Assembly: GCA_039029935.1 (NCBI GenBank)
Contig: JBCCFC010000533.1
Span: 1 to 8,755, forward strand
Origin: G039029935 sp039029935
Lineage (GTDB): Bacteria; Chloroflexota; Anaerolineae; Caldilineales; Caldilineaceae
Direction: 5' to 3'
DNA length: 8,755 nucleotides
Position numbers and translations under genes: made by a program. Under the pieces are notes generated by a model. The model searched no databases. It saw only the letters and a program-made list of their open reading frames with translations, and was not told where the DNA came from. Shown here in pieces: positions 1 to 7,407 of this stretch (position 1 is its first letter; every line of letters begins with the position of its first letter).

Positions 1-1794
1 AATGGCAATGGTGTGCGTGATGACGATGAAACCTATGTGATGGCGAAGACGCAATGGGACTTTAATGCGGACCCGTGTTCCTACAATGCGGAGGGGATTC
101 TCCAATGTGCTGGATTTGTTGCACCAGCCCCAAACTTGTTCATGGGGCCTGGCACGACAAGTATCGACAGCAGTGATGTCTATTACAACGAGTCCAATCC
201 TGTTGCGCCACCACCGGGGTCGTATACCTCACGTGTGACACTGACGGTGACATTGCAAGATGATGCCTATGTCTTTCGCTCAAGCAACATGGGGACCCAA
301 ACTGGACGTAAAGAAGTCACGTTGGGGTTGCCTTGGCCGCCTGAACCCGCCGCTGGCCGTGCCGCATCCGCGTTCCAAGATGTTGATTTAAACTTTGCCG
401 CCAGAACGCCTCCACAAGAACCAGAACTCGGCTATAACATCAATGTGAATGTCTTTGAGGACACCAATGGGAATGGCGTCCGTGATGCGGATGAAGCCTA
501 TGTCTTTGCGACGACACAGTTTGACTTTAACGCTGATCCATGTGCCTACAATGCCGAGGGCATTCTCCAATGTGCGGGGTTGGTCGCACCAGCACCAGCA
601 GCATTTCTTGGCCCCGGTGTGACGAGTATCGACAGCAGTGATGTCTATTATGACGAAGTGTATCCTGTCGCACCTGCGCCCGGGTCATACACCTCGCGTG
701 TGACATTGACACTGACACTGGATGGTGACTACATCATTGACAGCAATAGTGTGGGCACACAAATCGAACCCAATAAAATAGCCTTGGGATTGCCTTGGCC
801 GCCCGAACCTATTGCTGCTCGTGCAACATCGGCCTTCCAAGAAATTGATCTGACCGTTGCCACCAAACCTGAACCCGTGCAAAATCCCGCCCAAGACGCC
901 GCACTGCGCTACAATATTAACCTCCATGTGTTTGACGATACCAACAACAATGGTGTTCATGATGGCGATGAGCAGTTTATCACCACAATGGCGGCATGGG
1001 ACTTTAATGGCGATCCCTGTGTGGCTGATGAGAGCGGTAATGTTGCCTGTGCAGGGTTGCTTGCACCAGACCCAACGATGCTGCTCTGTAATGGCGCGGT
1101 GAGCATCGACAGCAACGATGTCTATTACAATGAGGCCAATCCGGTACATCCAGGACCAGGGTCCTACACATCCAGAGTTACGCTAAACGTGACACTGCAA
1201 GGGGACTATGATATTCAAACCAGCAGTTTGGGGACAAAAACGTCGGCCAATCAACTGGCATTGGAATTGCCTTGGTCGCCCGAAGACGACCCCACCCTTG
1301 ATCTAAAAATTGCTGCACAGTCGGGCGCACAACAAACACCTGCGCAACAAGCGACGATTGGCTACAATGTCAACCTCAATGTCTTTGACGACACCAATGG
1401 CAACGGTGTGCGTGATAGTGATGAAGATTATCTCTGTGCTGTCACGGATCTTGCTGCTGGTGGAGGTGCTGCTGTTCACCGTAGTTCAATGCCACAGGCG
1501 ACTGATGATGCGAATCAAGGTATGGCCGCGCTGCTGGGCAATGGTGTTCTAATCATCGACAGCAACGATGTTGGTTATGACGAGGCCAATCCAGCGGCCT
1601 CCGACATGTCAGAGGTCAAGGTCACGGTTGCGCTTGACAGTGATTACACGATTGGCGCACGTAGCTCAGGGACACAAGTTGCCCCGAATCAGCTCGAGCT
1701 GACATTGCCTTGGCCGCCTGCCAACAATCTGGCTCGCCAAACACCGGGCTTCGAGGATGTTGATGTCGATGTGCCAGCGCAATCCAACGCAGAC
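1..1794 (+). repeat. Four tandem ~150-160 aa N-terminal repeats (R1-R4), unnamed domain
   Basis: R1 covers nt 1-429 (its first part is off the window), R2 430-906, R3 907-1359 and R4 1360-1794. Each complete unit opens with Y-N-[IV]-N followed by an EF-hand-like loop (DTNGNGVRDADE in R2, nt 460-495). R1-R3 then have a DPC...CAG cysteine pair, and all four share IDS-x-DV (nt 163, 628, 1105, 1555). R1-R3 have PGSYTSRVTL, and all end in a strand followed by LPW-[PS]-P. The hydrophobic/polar alternation suggests a beta-sandwich. R1 and R2 are the most alike, including a 27-nt stretch (160-186 versus 625-651) with one mismatch, so they look recently duplicated or homogenised. R4 has lost the Cys pair and the YTSR segment. 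The calcium loop resembles that of SdrD_B, but the rest I do not recognise. Probable role: stalk or ligand-binding modules. Confidence 0.8.
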
Positions 1795-4700
1795 GATTAC
1801 GATCCAGCATCGTGTTCAATGTCATTAACACCCGCAAGGGTCAGCGGAGATTATACCTATGGTGGCAACACCTACGTGACCGCTTCCACATTGGTAAGTT
1901 GGGATGGTGCGCCTTCTGGTGAAACCATCACCATTTCACTGCGTGACAACAACAACAATGTCATCGAGTCGCGCACCCTGACACAGGAGTATGCACCGCT
2001 TCCCGGCAACCCAGCCACAACCGAGACCGTGCCACTACAGGAGATTGCCTTTGAGGTTGCTGCCGATGGCGCGTCTACCTATTCGATTGACGCAACCTTT
2101 AGTGGTGGTGCTTGTACGAGCAATGTGGTCAACTTCTCTGCGCCGCTTGGCTACACCTCGCCAGCCTGTACCGCCGCAGACCTTGGTGGTCAAATCTTCA
2201 AAGATTTTGACATGGATGGGGGTCAAGGAGACGCCGAAACCATTGGGGTTGGGGATGTCACGATTACCGTGTATGGTGACGACGGCTCGGTCAATACCAC
2301 ACAGAGCGACCGTTATGGCAACTATCTGGTCTCTGTCCCCAACGATGCCTATCCCGTGCGTGTTGAGTTTAGCAACATTGCGCAATCGCCCTACTTTGCG
2401 ACATCGGGACCCAACGGCAACGATAGCGCAACCACTGTACAATTTGTGTCCGCACCAAGTTGTGCAGTCAATCTTGGTTTGGCCGACCCCAATCTCTTCT
2501 GTCAGGCCAACCCAGATGTCATGCTCTCTTGTTTTGTCGGTGGCGATCCGCTCAACATGGATGCTCTTGCAGACAACACGCCAGCACGTGACCTAGACAC
2601 ACTGGTCTCGTTCTCCTACGCGCTCACAGGTGGCAAGGACATGACCAACATGGCCCCGATTGCGGTTGGGCAAGAGACAGGCTCAGTCTGGGGATTGGCC
2701 TGGGACCGCTATCAAAATCGTCTCTATAGTGCAGCCGCACTGGTACGCTCGATTGGGCTAGGACCGCTGGGGCTGGGTGGCATCTATGTGACTGAATACA
2801 CGGCGGATGGCGATGGCTTGCCCAGTGCATGGGATGCGACAGGCACAACCAGCAGCTTTGTTGATATCACAGCCTTGACCGACAGCGATGGTACGCCCAT
2901 TGATGTTGGCGCGATTGCCAGTAACGGTGCTCGTGGTCTTGTGCCGGACCCAACCGTACCCACACGCGATACGGACGCGTTTGGCTTAATCGGCAAAATC
3001 GGGCTGGGTGATATCGACATTGCGGGTGACGGGTCGGCTCTCTTTGTGACCAATCTGTTTGAGCGCACATTGGTTGAGATTCCACTGCCAGCCGATGGCT
3101 CAACACCAACAGCAGCCACATCCTACGCCATCCCAATCGACCTGCTCAACTGTCAAAACGGTGTGCAACGACCTTGGGCCGTGAAGGTGCATGAAGGCAA
3201 TGTCTTTGTCGGTGTCACCTGTACAGGCGAAAATAGCAGGTCAAAGGTAGACCTAGCAGCGGCAGTGCTACGCTTCCAACCGATTTCGCAGACATGGGAC
3301 ATGCTCTTTGACTTCCCGCTCACCTATCCACGTGGCTACGCACATGGCGCGCCAGGTTCATCGCTCGGTACACCTTGGCATCCTTGGACCGATGATATTT
3401 CGCTGTCACAATGGTTTGTTGATACCCGTGTCGGTGGGTTTGATGTTGTTGAATATTCACAGCCCATGTTCTCGGATATCGAGTTTGATATTGATGGCTC
3501 GATGATTCTCACACTGGCTGACCGTGCGGGTTTCCAAATTCAGGGCTATCTGGCCCCGGACCCTGCAACCGATGACAGCTGGGATGGTGGTGGTATTATA
3601 ACCGTCTCTGGTGGCGATGTGTTGCGTGCCTACTATGGCGGTGGGGACACCTATCTGCTGGAAAACAACGGGAAGGCTGGTCCCAACGTGGGGGCATTGC
3701 CCAATACAGGTGGTGGTCCAGGCTTGGGTGAGTTTTATGATGATGCCTTTGGTGGGCATACGGAAAATGCACTCGGTGCGGTCGCCCTGCGTCCTGGCTC
3801 TGGCGAAGCCGTAATTCCCGTCGTAGACCCAATCAATGTCTGGTCCAATGGTGTTCGCTATGTCGATAACACCACCGGTGGACAGTTGCGTAACTATGAG
3901 GTTGTGCGCGGCAGTGAGAACGGCATCTTCTATGACAGCAAAGCCAGCAACTTGGGCGATATCGAACTGGCCTGTGTTTTGCCACAAATTCTTGAAATCG
4001 GCAACCGCATCTGGCTCGACACCGACCGTGATGGTATTCAGGACCCCAGCGAGGCGGCTGTCCCCAATGTGACTGTCATTCTGTATAACACAGATGGCGT
4101 TGAAGTGGCACGCACAGACACTGATGCGGCGGGAACCTATATCTTTACAACGGCAGATGGGGTGCAAACCAACACAAGCTACTATGTGGTGGTGGATAGT
4201 GCCGAGTTTAACGGTGGCGACCTTGATGGTCTCTTCCCTGCCCTACCATTTGCAGGGGAGTCTCTACATGACAGCAATGGCATCGTCCTTGATCCCGCCA
4301 ATGACAGCAGTCTACCGGGCAGCTTGGTCGATTTGATTGGGGCTAGTGTGACAACGGGCGGCTTGATCGAAAATGACCACACCATCGACATGGGCTTTGT
4401 CGATCAACCTGTCTTCCCCATTGTAGGTGACTTTGTGTGGCTGGATACCAACGGAAATGGTCAACAGGATGCCAATGAGCCGGGGCTGGCAAATGTCGTC
4501 ATCAATCTGTACAACAACGAAGGCACATTGGTCAACACCACAACCACCAACGGCGATGGCAACTATGTGTTCAACACCGACAACAATGGCAATCAACTGC
4601 CAGCGGATAACTACTACATTATTGTAACGCCACCAGCGGGGTATGCATTCACAACGCAGAACAACACGGGTGATGACACCAATGACAGCGACATCAATCC

Positions 4701-7407
4701 GGCAACGGGGCAGAGCGATACACTTTTGGTGGAACTCAATGACATCAACCTGACCTTTGATGCGGGTCTTGTACCCATCATGTCCATTGGTAGCACGGTT
4801 TTCTACGACCGCGATGATAGCGGCACACAGGATAGCAATGAATCGGGCATTGCCGATGTCACGGTAGAGCTGTATGATGGTGCGGATAACTTGCTTGCCA
4901 CAACTCAGACTGACGACAGTGGTCATTATCTGTTCGATGAGCTGGAGCCGGGGGCTTACTATGTCCGCATTCCAACACCGCCAACAGATGCACCGATATC
5001 ATCAACGGGCTTTGATGCCACAGATGCGGTTGATGGCAACGACAACGGTCAGCAGCCCGGTGGCTCTGGTTCACCAACGGTCTCACCCATCATCACGCTT
5101 GTGGGCAACGATGAACCGACCAACGATGGTATGGAAACGGCAGTGGGCAACACGCAGGATGATGCCTATGACCGCAATGGCAATATGACCGTTGACTTTG
5201 GCTTTAGAGGGCTTTTAGGCATCATCGGCGGCGAGGTCTTTGACGACCGTGATAGCGATGGGATTCAGGATGGCGTTGACTTGGGTGTTGAGGGCATCAC
5301 GGTCAATCTGCTCGATGAAAACAACGAAATCGTTGATACGACGCAGACCAATGCTGTTGGTGCATATACCTTTGACAACGTAGAGCCGGGGACATATTCG
5401 GTGCAGTTTATCAAGCCGGATGACAAAAAGTTTAGCCCACAGGACCAAGGCGACGATTTCAAAGTGGATAGCGATGTCGATGCGACAGGTGTGACCGAGC
5501 CATTCTCCATTGATCCTGGTGGTGAAAACCGCTATGTCGATGCGGGGCTGGTTGATGACATCAACCCATCGTTCACCTTTGAGAAGACCATCGAAAATCA
5601 GGATGCAGACACGCTGGACCAAGCGGTGCAGGCAACCGTCAACGATGACCTTACCTTTGACTATATGGTCGAGAACACAGGTGATGTGGCAATCGAATGG
5701 ACCACGCTCAACGATGATGTCTTTGGCAATTTGACCAGTGAGTGCCGTCTACCCACCATCATCCCTGTCACTGGCAGCGCATCCTGCATGGTCACACGTG
5801 CGGCGGGTGACTATCCAGAAGGCAAGCGCAACATCGGCTCTGTCACCATCCGCAACGTCGGTACAGCCGAAGACCCAGCATGGTATGTCACAGACCCACA
5901 GAACGCCACCATCAAGGGAACCGTCTTTAACGATGTGCTGCAGGATGGCATCCAAGATGCAGTAAATGAATTTGGGGGCGACCCCGGCATCTCTGGCATT
6001 CAGGTCAACCTGTATGATGCGATTGGCAACCAAGTCGGCTCGACTGTGACCAGTGCCGATGACCCCAACACGCCACAGGATGAGACAGGCAACTATCAGT
6101 TTGTTGGTGTCACGCCAGATGCGCTCTATCGTGTCGAGTTTGTCGTCCCAGACCCAGAGAGCTACATCACGCTCAAGGATCAGGGCGGTGACGACACGGT
6201 TGACAGCGACGCCAACCCCACCAGCGGTCGCACCGACATCATCACAGTCGGTGAGGGCGAAGTCAGCGACCACAACGATGCCGGGCTTTACGACTTCTTG
6301 CAGAGCAAGCCAGCAACGCTTGGCAACAAAGTGTTTGAAGACTTGGATGGCGATGGTATGCAGGATGGCCCAGAGGGCACCCCTGAGCCAGGTGTCCCCA
6401 ACGTAACTGTTCAGTTATTGACGCCAAGCGGCACGGTTCTGGAAACCCAGACGACTGATAGCGATGGCATGTACCTCTTCACGGGCTTGATTCCAGATGA
6501 CTATGTGGTGCGCTTTGTGTTGCCAAATGGCTATGATGCCTTCACCGATAAAGATGCGGGTATTGACGAGACTGCCGATAGCGATGCTGACCCATCAGGG
6601 GGTTCAACACAGGGCGAAACAGATATGATTACGCTGGGTCTATCCGAGGTCAACCTCGATGTCGATGCAGGTGTCGTCAAGTTTGTCAGCGTGGGTGATT
6701 ATGTGTGGGAAGACCTCAATGCCAATGGTATTCAGGATACAGGTGAGCCAGGTGTCGAAGGTGTAACTGTCGAACTCTTTGAGGTCGGTAACACCACACC
6801 GCTAGCCTCAACCACGACGGATGGCAATGGACTCTATAGCTTCACTGACCTACATCCGGGCGAATACTACGTCGTCTTTGAGCAGCCAGCAGGCTATGAG
6901 TTCACAGACCGTGATGCTGGTGATGATGCTGGCAATGATGATGCCGTTGACAGCGATGCCAATCCAAACTCTGGCGCGGACATCGGTGCAACCGACTCTG
7001 TGGTCGTGCCATCTGGCACAAGCAACCAGACGCTCGACACAGGTGTCGTGCAACCGGGCAGCATTGGTGACACCGTCTTTGCGGATGAAAACAACGATGG
7101 GATTCAGGACCCAAGTGAGGCGGGTGTGCCCAATGTTGTTGTCAATCTGTTGGATGAAAATGGCAACGAGATTGCCACGACGACAACGGATGAAAACGGC
7201 AACTACGAGTTCCCTGTCCTGCCGGGTACATACATCGTTGCGTTTGAAGCACCCAACGGCTTTGTGTTGAGTCCACAGGACCAAGGTGGCGATGATAACG
7301 CAGACAGCGACCCAGACCCAACCACAGGCCAAACTGCACCTGTGACAGTTGCGTCCGGCGAAGATGTCAATCATGTGGGCGTAAAAACTAGATGGGGGGG
7401 GAGTTAA
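1..7407 (+). CDS. Giant SdrD_B-repeat surface adhesin, 5' partial, 3' end altered by an IS
   Basis: This encodes a very large secreted surface protein, probably an adhesin or matrix protein. The frame is open from base 1 and reads NGNGVRDDDE, matching the same loop in the next repeats, so the true start lies upstream and the GTG at nt 13 is not a start. In order it has four unnamed 150-160 aa repeats, an Ig-like segment, one SdrD_B-like module, a propeller-like domain, four SdrD_B modules, one DUF11/DUF7507-like domain and four more SdrD_B modules. The protein is rich in Asp, Asn, Thr and Gly and is strongly acidic. Cys residues occur mostly as pairs in the first half, as expected outside the cytoplasm. 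No signal peptide can be seen because the N-terminus is missing. There is no LPXTG, PEP-CTERM or other anchor before the stop. The last residues, VKTRWGGS, are basic and unlike the rest, and are probably IS-encoded. Adhesion is inferred from architecture; no ligand is evident. Confidence 0.93.
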   Translation, partial: NGNGVRDDDETYVMAKTQWDFNADPCSYNAEGILQCAGFVAPAPNLFMGPGTTSIDSSDVYYNESNPVAPPPGSYTSRVTLTVTLQDDAYVFRSSNMGTQTGRKEVTLGLPWPPEPAAGRAASAFQDVDLNFAARTPPQEPELGYNINVNVFEDTNGNGVRDADEAYVFATTQFDFNADPCAYNAEGILQCAGLVAPAPAAFLGPGVTSIDSSDVYYDEVYPVAPAPGSYTSRVTLTLTLDGDYIIDSNSVGTQIEPNKIALGLPWPPEPIAARATSAFQEIDLTVATKPEPVQNPAQDAALRYNINLHVFDDTNNNGVHDGDEQFITTMAAWDFNGDPCVADESGNVACAGLLAPDPTMLLCNGAVSIDSNDVYYNEANPVHPGPGSYTSRVTLNVTLQGDYDIQTSSLGTKTSANQLALELPWSPEDDPTLDLKIAAQSGAQQTPAQQATIGYNVNLNVFDDTNGNGVRDSDEDYLCAVTDLAAGGGAAVHRSSMPQATDDANQGMAALLGNGVLIIDSNDVGYDEANPAASDMSEVKVTVALDSDYTIGARSSGTQVAPNQLELTLPWPPANNLARQTPGFEDVDVDVPAQSNADDYDPASCSMSLTPARVSGDYTYGGNTYVTASTLVSWDGAPSGETITISLRDNNNNVIESRTLTQEYAPLPGNPATTETVPLQEIAFEVAADGASTYSIDATFSGGACTSNVVNFSAPLGYTSPACTAADLGGQIFKDFDMDGGQGDAETIGVGDVTITVYGDDGSVNTTQSDRYGNYLVSVPNDAYPVRVEFSNIAQSPYFATSGPNGNDSATTVQFVSAPSCAVNLGLADPNLFCQANPDVMLSCFVGGDPLNMDALADNTPARDLDTLVSFSYALTGGKDMTNMAPIAVGQETGSVWGLAWDRYQNRLYSAAALVRSIGLGPLGLGGIYVTEYTADGDGLPSAWDATGTTSSFVDITALTDSDGTPIDVGAIASNGARGLVPDPTVPTRDTDAFGLIGKIGLGDIDIAGDGSALFVTNLFERTLVEIPLPADGSTPTAATSYAIPIDLLNCQNGVQRPWAVKVHEGNVFVGVTCTGENSRSKVDLAAAVLRFQPISQTWDMLFDFPLTYPRGYAHGAPGSSLGTPWHPWTDDISLSQWFVDTRVGGFDVVEYSQPMFSDIEFDIDGSMILTLADRAGFQIQGYLAPDPATDDSWDGGGIITVSGGDVLRAYYGGGDTYLLENNGKAGPNVGALPNTGGGPGLGEFYDDAFGGHTENALGAVALRPGSGEAVIPVVDPINVWSNGVRYVDNTTGGQLRNYEVVRGSENGIFYDSKASNLGDIELACVLPQILEIGNRIWLDTDRDGIQDPSEAAVPNVTVILYNTDGVEVARTDTDAAGTYIFTTADGVQTNTSYYVVVDSAEFNGGDLDGLFPALPFAGESLHDSNGIVLDPANDSSLPGSLVDLIGASVTTGGLIENDHTIDMGFVDQPVFPIVGDFVWLDTNGNGQQDANEPGLANVVINLYNNEGTLVNTTTTNGDGNYVFNTDNNGNQLPADNYYIIVTPPAGYAFTTQNNTGDDTNDSDINPATGQSDTLLVELNDINLTFDAGLVPIMSIGSTVFYDRDDSGTQDSNESGIADVTVELYDGADNLLATTQTDDSGHYLFDELEPGAYYVRIPTPPTDAPISSTGFDATDAVDGNDNGQQPGGSGSPTVSPIITLVGNDEPTNDGMETAVGNTQDDAYDRNGNMTVDFGFRGLLGIIGGEVFDDRDSDGIQDGVDLGVEGITVNLLDENNEIVDTTQTNAVGAYTFDNVEPGTYSVQFIKPDDKKFSPQDQGDDFKVDSDVDATGVTEPFSIDPGGENRYVDAGLVDDINPSFTFEKTIENQDADTLDQAVQATVNDDLTFDYMVENTGDVAIEWTTLNDDVFGNLTSECRLPTIIPVTGSASCMVTRAAGDYPEGKRNIGSVTIRNVGTAEDPAWYVTDPQNATIKGTVFNDVLQDGIQDAVNEFGGDPGISGIQVNLYDAIGNQVGSTVTSADDPNTPQDETGNYQFVGVTPDALYRVEFVVPDPESYITLKDQGGDDTVDSDANPTSGRTDIITVGEGEVSDHNDAGLYDFLQSKPATLGNKVFEDLDGDGMQDGPEGTPEPGVPNVTVQLLTPSGTVLETQTTDSDGMYLFTGLIPDDYVVRFVLPNGYDAFTDKDAGIDETADSDADPSGGSTQGETDMITLGLSEVNLDVDAGVVKFVSVGDYVWEDLNANGIQDTGEPGVEGVTVELFEVGNTTPLASTTTDGNGLYSFTDLHPGEYYVVFEQPAGYEFTDRDAGDDAGNDDAVDSDANPNSGADIGATDSVVVPSGTSNQTLDTGVVQPGSIGDTVFADENNDGIQDPSEAGVPNVVVNLLDENGNEIATTTTDENGNYEFPVLPGTYIVAFEAPNGFVLSPQDQGGDDNADSDPDPTTGQTAPVTVASGEDVNHVGVKTRWGGS
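1795..2166 (+). other. Ig-like beta segment between the repeats and the first SdrD_B module
   Basis: This part of the adhesin has alternating beta-strand patterning with features such as SWDGAPSGETITISLRDN and a later STYSIDATFSGGACTSN. There are cysteines near its beginning (DPASCSM) and end (GACTS, SPACT) that could form disulfides. The pattern resembles bacterial Ig-like or carbohydrate-binding beta-sandwiches, but I cannot assign a family. Boundaries are estimated from the end of R4 and the start of the D-L-G-G-Q-I-F strand that opens the next module. Confidence 0.45.
2167..2520 (+). other. SdrD_B-like module 1 (divergent)
   Basis: The segment DLGGQIFKDFDMDGGQGDAE matches the opening of an SdrD_B (Cna_B-like) module: a G-x-[IV]-[FW] strand, then an acidic loop. 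It is followed by a V-x-[IV]-T-V-Y strand, a D-R-Y-G-N-Y-L turn, and a closing strand ending N-L-G-L-A-D. It differs from the later modules in its irregular calcium loop and in three flanking cysteines (SCAVN, LFCQA, LSCFV). It stands alone before the propeller-like domain, a common order in large bacterial SdrD_B proteins. Confidence 0.7.
2521..3993 (+). other. Propeller-like domain inside the adhesin
   Basis: About 490 residues separate the first SdrD_B module from the main array. Blade-like motifs recur: SVWGLAWDRYQNRLYSAA (around nt 2690), LGDIDIAGDGSALFVTNL (around nt 3006), RPWAVKVHEGNVFVGV (around nt 3170), FSDIEFDIDGSMILTLADR (around nt 3470) and ALGAVALRPGSGEAV (around nt 3770). The pattern of a hydrophobic pair, Asp-Gly turn and hydrophobic strand is typical of beta-propeller blades. 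A conserved-looking GLGPLGLGGIYV segment follows blade one. No catalytic motif is apparent, so a binding role (protein or glycan) is the simplest reading. It ends with the Cys in IELACVLPQ. Family assignment is by pattern only. Confidence 0.6.
3994..5559 (+). repeat. SdrD_B-like modules 2-5 (four tandem units)
   Basis: There are four modules: nt 3994-4419, 4420-4776, 4777-5214 and 5215-5559. Each opens with [IS]-[IVG]-G-[DNSG]-x-[VI]-[WF], then a 12-residue EF-hand-like loop (DTDRDGIQDPSE, nt 4018-4053, in module 2). Next come V-[TV]-[VI]-x-L-Y/L, a D-x-x-G-x-Y-x-F turn and a strand leading to a [YF]-x-V-x-[FIV] pair. Each closes on a D-x-G or D-F/M-G-F element. Module 4 (nt 4777-5214) has the longer insert around NDNGQQPGG and PIITL that is typical of a subclass of SdrD_B proteins. 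Modules 2-4 contain no lysine and none of the four contains cysteine. This fits calcium-stabilised rather than Lys-Asn isopeptide-stabilised folding. Likely a rigid stalk. Confidence 0.85.
5560..5901 (+). other. DUF11/DUF7507-like beta-sandwich domain splitting the SdrD_B array
   Basis: The segment FTFEKTIENQDADTLDQA followed by VNDDLTFDYMVENTGDVAIE, then ECRLP...ASCMV and a closing NIGSVTIRNVG strand, has the layout of the DUF11/DUF7507 domains common in bacterial surface proteins: E-K-T-x-[ND], Y-x-V-x-N-T-G, a Cys pair, then N-x-[GA]-x-V. Its two Cys are the only ones after nt 3990. It lies between SdrD_B modules 5 and 6, so it is an insertion in an otherwise uniform stalk. Confidence 0.7.
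5902..7378 (+). repeat. SdrD_B-like modules 6-9, the last truncated at its end
   Basis: Modules 6 (nt 5902-6297), 7 (6310-6684), 8 (6685-7056) and 9 (7057-7378) repeat the same plan: G-x-x-[VI]-[WF], EF-hand-like acidic loop, D-x-x-G-x-Y-x-F, then an acidic D-x-G-x-D-x-x-x-D-S-D motif before the closing strand. Modules 6, 7 and 8 close with N-D-A-G-L, V-D-A-G-V-V and L-D-T-G-V-V. Module 9 reaches VASGEDVNHV and then turns into G-V-K-T-R-W. The expected D-[AT]-G is missing exactly at the presumed IS junction. Modules 8 and 9 contain no lysine before that point. Confidence 0.85.
7379..7403. other. Left terminal region of the IS with a G8 tract
   Basis: This 25-nt strip lies between the end of adhesin homology and the transposase stop. 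It contains GTAAAAACTAG (7381-7391) and eight consecutive G (7394-7401). Its translation in the adhesin frame gives the atypical basic tail VKTRWGGS. As the end closest to the transposase stop it should contain the left terminal inverted repeat; the partner on the right could not be fixed. The G8 run is a likely place for replication slippage or sequencing error, and a one-base change would alter the adhesin's final codons and stop. Confidence 0.5.

Noticed and set aside
13..15. GTG at nt 13 as the start of the adhesin
   Set aside because: The frame is open to base 1 and nt 1-12 already encode the conserved N-G-N-G of the acidic loop, so the gene begins before the window.
3457..4167. 236-codon open frame on the - strand
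   Set aside because: It lies wholly inside the adhesin coding region, shows no domain-like pattern, and is explained by biased codon use of the Asp/Gly/Thr-rich gene on the other strand. The same holds for - strand frames at 5749-6273, 6850-7374, 4312-4926 and 685-1149.
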